Origin: JBOHTO01 sp050733695
GTDB lineage: Bacteria > Gemmatimonadota > Gemmatimonadetes > Gemmatimonadales > Gemmatimonadaceae
DNA length: 13,083 nucleotides
Direction of reading: 5' to 3'
Assembly: GCA_050733695.1 (NCBI GenBank)
Contig: JBOHTO010000023.1
Coordinates: 1 to 13,083, forward strand
Made by a program: the position numbers and the translations under genes. A model generated the notes under the pieces. It had not been told where the DNA came from and did no database searches. It saw only the letters and a program-made list of their open reading frames with translations. The stretch's first letter is position 1; the number at the start of each line of letters is the position of its first letter. Of this stretch, positions 7,200 to 13,083 are shown one piece after another.

Positions 7200-7970
7200 A
7201 TGACACTCTGGACCGCCTACCTCGTCTTCGCTGTATTGCCGCCGCTGAGCGCGCCGCTGCAGAGCGTAACGCTGGCCGCGGCCTGCCGGGCGCCCATCGT
7301 GTCGACAGCCAACCTCGAGCAGCTCATGCCTGTGCTGTCGGCACCGCTGCTTCCTGCTCTCCCCGCCGACGCGGTACGCCAGATGGATACCCAGCCGCAG
7401 CGACCGGCCCGGTACGGCCGCGTCACTGTTGTGGCGTCCGTCTCGACTGGAATGTTGCGACCGGTCCTCTCGTGGACGTCCTCGGCGCGCGGATCGAGCA
7501 TCCTGCACGAGCTGGTGCACATCGCGCAGCGTCGCCTTTCCGGTCGCGAGCTCCGTCCGCTGCTGGATCAGCTCGGGCGCTTTGATGCTGACACCGGGTT
7601 CTCGGCGTACTCCGTTGCCGGTGCGACCAACTCGACGCTCGTGAGTCTCAGGAAATCTCTGCCGGAACGCGAGGCGAAGGTGCTGGCCTGGCGCCTGACG
7701 CGGGCGCTCGCACGCGCGCCGGGGTCCGGCGCCCGTGCGCTCGAGGTGCGCCTCAGGATCCTGCGGACCGAGATCTCGAAGCCGCGCTGGGGCAAGGTAC
7801 GGGACGAGCTTCAGTCGACGCGGCCATCCCGCCTGGGCTGGGCTTCGGGGTTCGCCGGTGAGCCGTGGACCTGGGTTGACGAGCTCACGGCCAAGATGCT
7901 GTTCGAGGCAATGGCTTACGACGCCGACGCGCGCTGCAGCGACGGATTGGGTCCGCGCTTCCTGATCTGA
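7200..7970 (+). CDS. Probable secreted protein with HELVH zinc-protease-like motif
   Basis: I do not recognise the family. From the ATG at 7200 the protein has 256 residues. It starts with a hydrophobic, signal-like segment (WTAYLVFAVLPPLSAPL, 4-20) and probably leaves the cytoplasm. Its clearest feature is ILHELVHIAQRRLSG (101-115), which contains HExxH (103-107) as in gluzincin-type peptidases. The downstream LPEREAK (154-160, E158) resembles the third-ligand helix (ExxA-like) seen after HELxHxxQ motifs such as those of DUF4157-like proteins; LFEAMAYDAD (234-243, E236) is another candidate. A conserved-looking FDADTGFSAYSVAG lies between. The open frame extends upstream to 7086, but that part is Arg/Cys-rich and lacks a signal. 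There is no Shine-Dalgarno at 7200, so the start is uncertain. The gene converges on comM with 22 bases between the stops. Peptidase activity is an inference. Confidence 0.7.
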   Translation: MTLWTAYLVFAVLPPLSAPLQSVTLAAACRAPIVSTANLEQLMPVLSAPLLPALPADAVRQMDTQPQRPARYGRVTVVASVSTGMLRPVLSWTSSARGSSILHELVHIAQRRLSGRELRPLLDQLGRFDADTGFSAYSVAGATNSTLVSLRKSLPEREAKVLAWRLTRALARAPGSGARALEVRLRILRTEISKPRWGKVRDELQSTRPSRLGWASGFAGEPWTWVDELTAKMLFEAMAYDADARCSDGLGPRFLI

Positions 7971-7992
7971 GCGATGGGGGTGGGGAGAAGGA

Positions 7993-9525
7993 TCACGCTC
8001 CCCGATCGATGGTGCGATAGCGCAGGGCCTCGGCCACATGTGGTGCGGCGACCGGGGTGGCTCCCTCCAGGTCCGCAATGGTACGCGCCACCTTCAGCAC
8101 CCTGTGGTAGCCGCGAGCCGATAGCCCCAGTCGCTCGGCAGCCGAGGCCAGCAGCTCGCGCGCAGCAGTTTCCACCGGAGTGTGCGCATCCAGCCACCTC
8201 CCCGATGCCGCGCCGTTGCATCTGTCGACGTCGCGCAGGTGACGCCGACTCGCGTACCGCTCGCGCTGGATCGCCCGCGCCCGCTCCACTCTGTCGCGGA
8301 TGACCACCGAAGCTTCACCGCGCGCCGGCACGCCGAGATCGCGCACCGGCACGGCTCCCACCGCGACGTGCATATCGATCCGATCGGAAAGGGGGCCGGA
8401 CAGCCGCCCGCGATAACGAGCGACATCCGACGGGGGACAGGCACAGCTTCCGCGCGGATCGCCGAGCTTGCCGCATGGACACGGGTTGGTCGCGCCAACG
8501 AGAGCGAATCGCGCCGGGAACGTGACGGACGCCGCCGCGCGCGAGATCACGACCCGTCCGTCCTCCAGCGGCTGGCGCAGGGCGTCGAGCACGAAGCGCG
8601 GAAACTCCAGCATCTCATCGAGGAAGAGCACGCCGCAGTGCGCCAGCGTGACCTCGCCGGGACGCGGCGTGGTGCCGCCACCAATCAGCCCCGCGCTCGA
8701 TGTCGAGTGATGCGGCGCTCTGAAGGGCCTCTCGCTGCGCGGACCGACGCCGACATCGACGAGACCCGCGACCGACTGGATCGCCACCACCTCGAGCAGT
8801 TCTTCAGGAGTAAGCGCGGGAAGTATGGTGGGCAGTCGGCGGGCCAGCATGGTCTTGCCGGCACCGGGCGGACCGACGAGAAGCAGGTTGTGCGCACCCG
8901 CCGCGGCTACTTCGAGTGCGCGCTTCGCACTCTCCTGTCCCGCGACGTCGGAGAAATCGAGTTCTGCATCCGCGTACGGCCTGGGGACACAGGACGTCCC
9001 TTCGACGCGCGGCCCGCCGTTGCGCAGGTCGGCCACGAGCGACATGAGCGAATCGGGCGCGATGAGCCGCACCGATTCCACCAGTGCCGCTTCCACGAGG
9101 TTGGCGCGCGGAAGCACCAGCGAAGCTCCGCGATCGCGCACAACCCGGCGGGCGACGGGCAGCGCGCCCCGCATGGCGCGAACGCTTCCGTCCAGGCCGA
9201 GCTCTCCAACGAACGTCAGATCGCTGATTGCACCGGCGGCAAGTTGTCCCGTTGCCACGAGCACCCCGATCGCTATGGGCAGGTCGAACGCGGTGCCTTC
9301 CTTCCTGGTATCCGCTGGCGCGAGGTTGACCGTGATGCGCCGCGGCGGCAGCATGAAGCCCGAGTTGACGAGCGCCGCGCCCACACGCTCGCGGCTCTCC
9401 TTCACGGCCCCCGCGGGCAGTCCGACGATGGTGAACTGCGGAAGCCCTCTCGCAGAATCCACCTCGACCGTGACGTCGTAGGCGTCGATCCCGAGTACGG
9501 CGGCCGAACGGATGGCGGCGAGCAT
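7993..9525 (-). CDS. comM: YifB/ComM family Mg-chelatase-like AAA+ ATPase
   Basis: This 510-residue protein has the normal length and all domains of ComM, a hexameric DNA branch-migration helicase that helps integrate incoming single-stranded DNA in natural transformation. The N-terminal ChlI-like domain (about 20-145) contains GLPAGAVKESRERV and VNLAPAD. The AAA+ core (about 190-395) has Walker A GPPGAGKT (218-225), Walker B GVLFLDEM (298-305; D303, E304) and the paired-Cys segment NPCPCG...CAC (C349, C351, C361, C363), followed by RYRGRLSGPLSDRID. A C-terminal Mg-chelatase domain runs from about 405. It begins at ATG 9525 with MLAAIRSAAVLGIDAYDV, the family's usual start; no strong Shine-Dalgarno was seen. 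It lies 79 bases after ubiE on the same strand. No other competence gene is in the window. Confidence 0.95.
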   Translation of the reverse strand: MLAAIRSAAVLGIDAYDVTVEVDSARGLPQFTIVGLPAGAVKESRERVGAALVNSGFMLPPRRITVNLAPADTRKEGTAFDLPIAIGVLVATGQLAAGAISDLTFVGELGLDGSVRAMRGALPVARRVVRDRGASLVLPRANLVEAALVESVRLIAPDSLMSLVADLRNGGPRVEGTSCVPRPYADAELDFSDVAGQESAKRALEVAAAGAHNLLLVGPPGAGKTMLARRLPTILPALTPEELLEVVAIQSVAGLVDVGVGPRSERPFRAPHHSTSSAGLIGGGTTPRPGEVTLAHCGVLFLDEMLEFPRFVLDALRQPLEDGRVVISRAAASVTFPARFALVGATNPCPCGKLGDPRGSCACPPSDVARYRGRLSGPLSDRIDMHVAVGAVPVRDLGVPARGEASVVIRDRVERARAIQRERYASRRHLRDVDRCNGAASGRWLDAHTPVETAARELLASAAERLGLSARGYHRVLKVARTIADLEGATPVAAPHVAEALRYRTIDRGA

Positions 9526-9604
9526 GACACCAAGCTGCGCCCGACAGACGTGCGCGGCGCGATCGTTCGAACGCCGCCAGGCGCAAAGCGCCGCCAGAGC
9601 TTCG
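9526..9604 (-). other. Spacer between ubiE and comM with palindrome and small hairpin
   Basis: The 79 bases hold a 10-base palindrome CGTTCGAACG (9564-9573) and a hairpin with stem GGCGC (9580-9584), loop AAA and GCGCC (9588-9592). Either could attenuate or end transcription between the two genes, or bind a dimeric regulator. No T-run is present. Confidence 0.35.
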
Positions 9605-10393
9605 CTACCCCTGCGCGCCCTGCCCGTGGCCGCGGCTTGGGCCGTGCCTGCGCGCCCGGTGAAGCGCGATGCCGCCCAGCAGCTTTCGCGACACTCCCGT
9701 CACCTCGAATCCCGATGCCCCGAGGGCACGCGCGAATTCCTGCCACGAGACAAAATGCTGCACCGAATGTGCGATGTAGCCATACACCACCGGCTCCCGA
9801 TGCCAGAGCCATCCCACCACGTTGCCGGCAACGGTCAGGTAGCCGGTGAACAGTGTACGCCATACCATATGCTCGGGACGGTAGAAATCCAGCGTGAGCA
9901 GGTGACCGCCGGGACGAAGCACTCGCGCAATCTCGTGCAGAGCCGCGCGGAAATCGGGCACGTTGCGCAGCGCATACCCCGCCGAGACAATGTCCGCCGA
10001 TGCAGGCGGCCGGTCGATCGCCATGATGTCGCCGCGCCGGAAGCTCAGGCCGTCGCATGGTGCTTTGGCAAGGCGCGCGTTTGCGAGATCGACCATGCGC
10101 GACGATGCATCCAGCCCGAGGATGCGAGCGCCACTTCCCTTCCCGTTCTCGGCGAGCCGCTTCGCCAGGGCAAAGGCGATGTCGCCTGTGCCACAGGCGA
10201 GGTCCAGCACGACCGCGCCTGAATGTGGCGCCAGCGCCGCGGCAGCGGCGGCGAGCTCGCGCTTCCATTCGCGGTCCATGTCGAAGGAGAACACGCGCGT
10301 GAAATGGTCGTACCTGGGTGCAACGACATCGAACATCGTCGTGACGAAACGCTGCCTGATCGCCGGATCGGCGAGATGCTGCTCGACGTCCAT
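9605..10393 (-). CDS. ubiE: UbiE/MenG family quinone C-methyltransferase
   Basis: This SAM-dependent class I methyltransferase most likely carries out the last or near-last step of menaquinone (or ubiquinone) synthesis, methylating demethylmenaquinone. The family mark MFDVVAPRYDHFTRVFSF (20-37) is followed by SAM motif I VLDLACGTGD (62-71), the acidic strand GLDASSRM (93-100), GDIMAID (121-127), the UbiE-specific YALRNVPDF (140-148), RVLRPGGHLL (157-166) and the end motif SRKLLGGIALHR (235-246). A 16-residue basic, Gly-rich tail follows. The usual length is about 230-260 residues; from ATG 10393 it is 262. GTG starts at 10435 and 10462 would add 14 or 23 low-complexity residues and cannot be excluded. 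Menaquinone is likelier than ubiquinone if the host is Gemmatimonadota-like. It is divergent from the histidine kinase gene. Confidence 0.9.
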   Translation of the reverse strand: MDVEQHLADPAIRQRFVTTMFDVVAPRYDHFTRVFSFDMDREWKRELAAAAAALAPHSGAVVLDLACGTGDIAFALAKRLAENGKGSGARILGLDASSRMVDLANARLAKAPCDGLSFRRGDIMAIDRPPASADIVSAGYALRNVPDFRAALHEIARVLRPGGHLLTLDFYRPEHMVWRTLFTGYLTVAGNVVGWLWHREPVVYGYIAHSVQHFVSWQEFARALGASGFEVTGVSRKLLGGIALHRARRHGPSRGHGQGAQG

Positions 10394-10622
10394 CGCCCGC
10401 AGGCGACCTGCGCTGTCGTCCTTCCCGTTCGGCACGTTCGCTCTATCCCCGGAAGCCGGCACTGGCGTGCTCGCGTGTCACGTGCGTAATCATAAGGGGG
10501 GCGGCCCCCTCGGAGGCCGGGAGCGGCACCTTCACCGAGATTTCCGTGCCGCTCGCCACCTTTACCGGGCGCTTCGCCCCTGGCCGCTTGCCGGGCGACC
10601 GGATGCCAGCCGAGCTTATCAG
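10394..10622. promoter_or_regulatory. Structured divergent region between ubiE and the LytS-type kinase gene
   Basis: This region should carry promoters for ubiE (leftward) and the kinase gene (rightward). It holds an inverted repeat GAGCGGCAC (10521-10529) and GTGCCGCTC (10546-10554) with a 16-base spacer, a GGGCG-CTT-CGCCC hairpin (10567-10579) and a G-run facing a C-run around 10496-10509. The only A/T-rich stretch is TAATCATAAG near 10486-10495. No convincing -35/-10 pair was found. Much of it is also open on the minus strand as a coding-like frame (10443-10622), which may be a small gene or remnant. Confidence 0.4.
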
Positions 10623-11867
10623 ATGACTGTATTCCGTCTCTCCCCTGCGTTGGCTTCGATGACGGATTCCGGGCGTAACGGACCCGCGGACCGAGCCGCG
10701 CTCGATGCCCTCGGCAGCACGCGCGAGCACATGGCCGCGCTGCGGCGGAGCGCGATTCCACTGGATACGCACGCGCGACTGCGGCGATGGGGATTGATAC
10801 TCGGCGGATGGACCGTGTACGGGCTGGTCTCGTACCAGCAGTCACTGCTTGCTGCGGGCGTGGACGGGCGCACGGCCGATCGGACCGATCTTCTTCTCCT
10901 GTCGATGGGCACGGCCTGGGTGTGGGCGCTGCTCACGCCCATGATCATACTCCTGGCCCGACGCTGGCGCATCGACCGCGCGAGCTGGCCGCGCAGCATC
11001 GCTCTTCACACACCGGTTGCGCTCGTGCTCGCGGTGATCGACGTGAGCGCGTACGGCCTGCTGCTCGATCTCGCGGGGCTCCCGCGCCCATCGGTCGTAT
11101 ACGCCCTGCTCTACAGGATCGACTACAGTCTCTTCATGTACGCGCTCATCGTAGCGTTCACGCACGCGGCGGACTACCACGCCCTCTATCGCGATCGGCG
11201 GGTGCGAACCGCGCAGCTCGAGACCCGGCTCAGCCGTTCGCAACTGCAGGCGCTCAGGACGCAGCTTCAGCCGCACCTTCTCTTCAATACACTCAACTCC
11301 ATCTCGGAGCTCGTACACCAGGAGCCGGAGACTGCGGAGCGAATGATCACCCGCCTCGGCGATCTGCTTCGCCTGTCGCTGGACAGCAACGACAGCCAGG
11401 AGGTTGCGCTGGAGAAGGAACTCGAACTCCTCGGCGCGTATCTCGACATCGAACAACTGCGTTTCGGCGACCGGCTCGCGATGGAGCTGGCCATCGAGCC
11501 GGAGACCCTCGGCGCGTGCGTACCCAGTCTCGTGCTACAGCCGCTCGTGGAGAACGCCATCCGCCACGGCACCGCGCCGCGTGCGGTGGCCGGACGCATT
11601 CGCGTGAGCGCGGCCCGGCGCGCTGACCACCTGATCATGGAGGTCACCGACAATGGCCGAGGCCTGCCCGCGAACGGTGCTGTGCTGCGCGAGGGCGTTG
11701 GACTGGGGAACACGCGGGCGCGACTCGAGCAGCTCTACGGAACGAACCACCGTTTCACCCTGGAGAACGCGCGCGAGTCAGGAGTGCGCGCCACGATCTC
11801 CATCCCGTTCACCACACAACCCCGACAGTCCTCCGCGAAGACGGAGGCAGGGAAGGAGGCGACATGA
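10623..11867 (+). CDS. LytS/YpdA-type membrane sensor histidine kinase
   Basis: This 414-residue sensor kinase belongs to the His_kinase (PF06580) family that pairs with LytTR regulators. Four membrane segments are visible (about 55-77, 92-112, 126-150, 158-182) with no sizeable extracellular domain, so it may sense a membrane or small-molecule signal. A short coiled linker (TAQLETRLSRSQLQALRTQL) leads to the phosphoacceptor box QLQPHLLFNTLNSI with H218. The ATPase part has the N-box LQPLVENAIRHG (306-317, N311), DNGRG (343-347) and GVGLGNTRARLEQLYG (358-373). The start is uncertain: ATG 10623 is used here, while 10659 and 10731 are also in frame; none has a strong Shine-Dalgarno and all keep the four segments. 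The stop overlaps the response regulator start (ATGA), showing a coupled pair. Confidence 0.93.
   Translation: MTVFRLSPALASMTDSGRNGPADRAALDALGSTREHMAALRRSAIPLDTHARLRRWGLILGGWTVYGLVSYQQSLLAAGVDGRTADRTDLLLLSMGTAWVWALLTPMIILLARRWRIDRASWPRSIALHTPVALVLAVIDVSAYGLLLDLAGLPRPSVVYALLYRIDYSLFMYALIVAFTHAADYHALYRDRRVRTAQLETRLSRSQLQALRTQLQPHLLFNTLNSISELVHQEPETAERMITRLGDLLRLSLDSNDSQEVALEKELELLGAYLDIEQLRFGDRLAMELAIEPETLGACVPSLVLQPLVENAIRHGTAPRAVAGRIRVSAARRADHLIMEVTDNGRGLPANGAVLREGVGLGNTRARLEQLYGTNHRFTLENARESGVRATISIPFTTQPRQSSAKTEAGKEAT
11853..11859 (+). promoter_or_regulatory. Shine-Dalgarno for the LytTR response regulator
   Basis: AAGGAGG lies four bases before the ATG at 11864, inside the last codons of the kinase gene. 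It fixes the start and suggests efficient translation of the regulator relative to its kinase. Confidence 0.85.
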
Positions 11868-12670
11868 CAGGAATTCGTTCGCTGATCGTGGACGACGAAC
11901 CACTGGCGCGAAGTCGCATACGCCGGCTCGTCGGAATGGACCGCGAGATCGAGATCGTTGCGGAATGCGCGAACGGCCGCGAGGCGGTGGAGGCGGTGCG
12001 CAAGCATTCCCCCGACCTTCTCATCCTCGATGTACAGATGCCGGAGCTCGATGGGTTCGGAGTGCTCGCACGCATCGATCCGGAGAAGATGCCCGCCGTC
12101 ATCTTCGTCACTGCCTTCGACCAGTACGCGGTCCAGGCGTTCGAGGTCCACGCGCTCGACTACGTCCTTAAGCCCTTCGACGCTGATCGCTTTCGCTCGG
12201 CGCTTCAGCGGGCAAAGACGCACATCGGCGGGGGCGGTGCCGCTGCCAACAACCAGCGGCTTGCATCGCTGATCGAGCAGTTGACCGCCGACCAGAAGAC
12301 CCTGGAGGACATCATCGCGCGCAGCAGTGGCCAGCATCTCGACCGCCTGATGCTCCGTTCCGACGGCCGCGTATTCTTCGTAAAGGTCGACCAGATCGAC
12401 TGGATCGAGGCAGCCGGCAACTACGTGCGCATCCACGCCGGATCCAACGCATTCCTCCTGCGTGAAACGATGAACGCGGTGGAGACCAGGCTCGACCCGG
12501 AGCGCTTCCTTCGCATCCACCGATCGACCATCGTGCAGCTCGACCGCGTGCGCGAGATGCAACCATGGTTCTCGGGAGAATACGTGGTCATAATGAAGGA
12601 TGGCACGCAGCTCAAGCTGAGCCGCGGGTACCGCGACCGGCTCCCCGATCGCATGGGCAGGAGTGCCTAG
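11864..12670 (+). CDS. LytTR-family response regulator
   Basis: This 268-residue regulator has a receiver domain (about 4-118; acidic D10/D11, phosphoacceptor D56, T83, K103), a linker with a Gly/Ala stretch and a helix (about 122-155), and a LytTR DNA-binding domain (about 160-262). LytTR marks are IDWIEAAGNYVRIH (178-191), the LRETMNAVE segment (199-207), FLRIHRSTIVQLDRV (215-229) and KLSRGYRDRLP (251-261). LytTR proteins bind paired direct repeats through a beta-strand fold, commonly controlling export, cell-surface or quorum-type genes; the targets here are not visible. It is the cognate partner of the upstream kinase, judged by the ATGA overlap and by family pairing. Downstream hairpins probably end the transcript. 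Confidence 0.95.
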   Translation: MTGIRSLIVDDEPLARSRIRRLVGMDREIEIVAECANGREAVEAVRKHSPDLLILDVQMPELDGFGVLARIDPEKMPAVIFVTAFDQYAVQAFEVHALDYVLKPFDADRFRSALQRAKTHIGGGGAAANNQRLASLIEQLTADQKTLEDIIARSSGQHLDRLMLRSDGRVFFVKVDQIDWIEAAGNYVRIHAGSNAFLLRETMNAVETRLDPERFLRIHRSTIVQLDRVREMQPWFSGEYVVIMKDGTQLKLSRGYRDRLPDRMGRSA

Positions 12671-12748
12671 CCGACGTACTGTCGTCGGCCTGTGCCGGGG
12701 CGATCGGCCCCGGACTTGCGCGCCACGCGTTCGCTTCGCGTGGCGCGC
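12671..12748 (+). terminator. Three consecutive hairpins after the LytTR gene
   Basis: Directly after the stop codon are CCGACG/CGTCGG (12671-12688, 6-base loop), CCGGGGC/GCCCCGG (12695-12713, 5-base loop) and a perfect 12-bp stem GCGCGCCACGCG/CGCGTGGCGCGC (12718-12748, 7-base loop). No T-run follows any of them. As a group they are a likely transcription end or RNA-stabilising barrier; the last could also attenuate the next gene, which starts 33 bases later. Confidence 0.6.
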
Positions 12749-12781
12749 AGCGCATCGGTTCATTTCCAGCAGAGCCACGAC

Positions 12782-13083
12782 ATGACCATAGCGACCATCA
12801 ATCCCGCGTCGGGCGAAACGCTCGCGACGTACCCCGCGCTCTCGCTGGAACAGCTCGAGAAACGCATCGAGCGCGCGGCCGCGGCTTTCGTGGAATGGCG
12901 CCGCCGCCCCATCGCCGAGCGGGCGGGAGTGGTGGCACGCGCGGGCGAGATCCTGCATTCCGAGGCCAGCGATTTCGGCCGGCTCATGACGACCGAGATG
13001 GGCAAACCACTCGCAGCCGCCGTTTCAGAAGCCGAGAAGTGCGCGCTGGGGTGCCGGCACTACGCGGCGGAGGCGGAGCGCAT
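12782..13083 (+). CDS. Aldehyde dehydrogenase, succinate-semialdehyde type, N-terminal part
   Basis: The first 100 residues of an NAD(P)-dependent aldehyde dehydrogenase are present before the window ends. The sequence runs TIATINPASGETLATYPALS, then ERAAAAFVEWRRRPIAERAGVV, then LMTTEMGKPLAAAVSEAEKCA and CRHYAAEAER. The EMGKP motif followed by EAEKCA..CRxYAE is typical of succinate-semialdehyde dehydrogenases (GabD/Sad group), which feed 4-aminobutyrate carbon into the TCA cycle. The catalytic Cys/Glu and cofactor-binding motifs lie beyond the window, so substrate and cofactor cannot be confirmed. ATG 12782 begins the family's usual N-terminus; there is no clear Shine-Dalgarno. Hairpins separate it from the two-component pair, so it is probably its own transcription unit. 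Confidence 0.88.
   Translation, partial: MTIATINPASGETLATYPALSLEQLEKRIERAAAAFVEWRRRPIAERAGVVARAGEILHSEASDFGRLMTTEMGKPLAAAVSEAEKCALGCRHYAAEAER

Noticed and set aside
7191..8078. A 295-codon minus-strand frame opposite the HELVH gene
   Set aside because: It overlaps both the HELVH gene and the 3' end of comM. The opposite strand carries a signal-like start and a protease-like motif, whereas this translation is Arg-rich and featureless.
8182..9849. A 555-codon open frame on the plus strand across comM
   Set aside because: It is antisense to a complete comM with all catalytic motifs. Its translation is Arg/His-rich with no recognisable domain, as expected for a shadow frame in GC-rich DNA.
10623..12670. 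The LytS-type kinase as the partner of the sigma-54 regulator at 1462-2826
   Set aside because: It is directly coupled to its own LytTR regulator, and its PF06580-type family pairs with LytTR proteins, not NtrC-type ones.
11735..12958. A 407-codon open frame on the minus strand across the LytTR gene and aldehyde dehydrogenase start
   Set aside because: It runs through two well supported plus-strand genes and the hairpin array, with no domain in the translation.

Overview
The window is GC-rich, densely packed bacterial chromosome with strong G/C bias at codon third positions. A duplicated-orphan-type (ADOP) ABC permease, a sigma-54 response regulator, a soluble tandem kinase-like protein, a UbiE/MenG methyltransferase and a LytS/LytTR two-component pair together suggest a Gemmatimonadota- or Acidobacteriota-like soil or environmental bacterium. 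This is an inference from gene families, not a taxonomic proof. No tRNA, rRNA, CRISPR array, insertion sequence or phage gene was seen.

Left part (1-5078, minus strand). One tightly packed run is read right to left: a LarE-type sulfur transferase, an unrecognised 73-residue protein, the RNA 2',3'-cyclic phosphodiesterase ThpR, an unrecognised membrane-anchored protein, a sigma-54-dependent response regulator and, after about 190 bases, an ADOP permease cut by the window start. The first five genes overlap or abut (4-nt overlap, 23-nt overlap, 0 gap, 4-nt overlap), so they probably form one translationally coupled operon.

Middle (5207-7970, plus strand). Divergent from larE is a 594-residue protein with two kinase-like halves: a degenerate N-terminal one lacking the catalytic residues and an intact C-terminal Ser/Thr kinase. 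A perfect hairpin follows. Next comes a secreted or anchored protein of unknown family with an HELVH zinc-protease-like motif. It converges on comM with only 22 bases between them.

Right part (7993-13083). comM (YifB-family AAA+ ATPase) and ubiE/menG lie on the minus strand. After a structured divergent spacer, the plus strand carries a LytS-type membrane histidine kinase and its LytTR response regulator, coupled by an ATGA overlap with a strong Shine-Dalgarno sequence. Three consecutive hairpins separate this pair from the start of a succinate-semialdehyde-type aldehyde dehydrogenase that runs off the window end.

Most notable points: the tandem pseudokinase-kinase, the compact larE-orf73-thpR operon with two unrecognised members, the HELVH protein, and cryptic small reading frames at 1268-1465 and 10443-10622.
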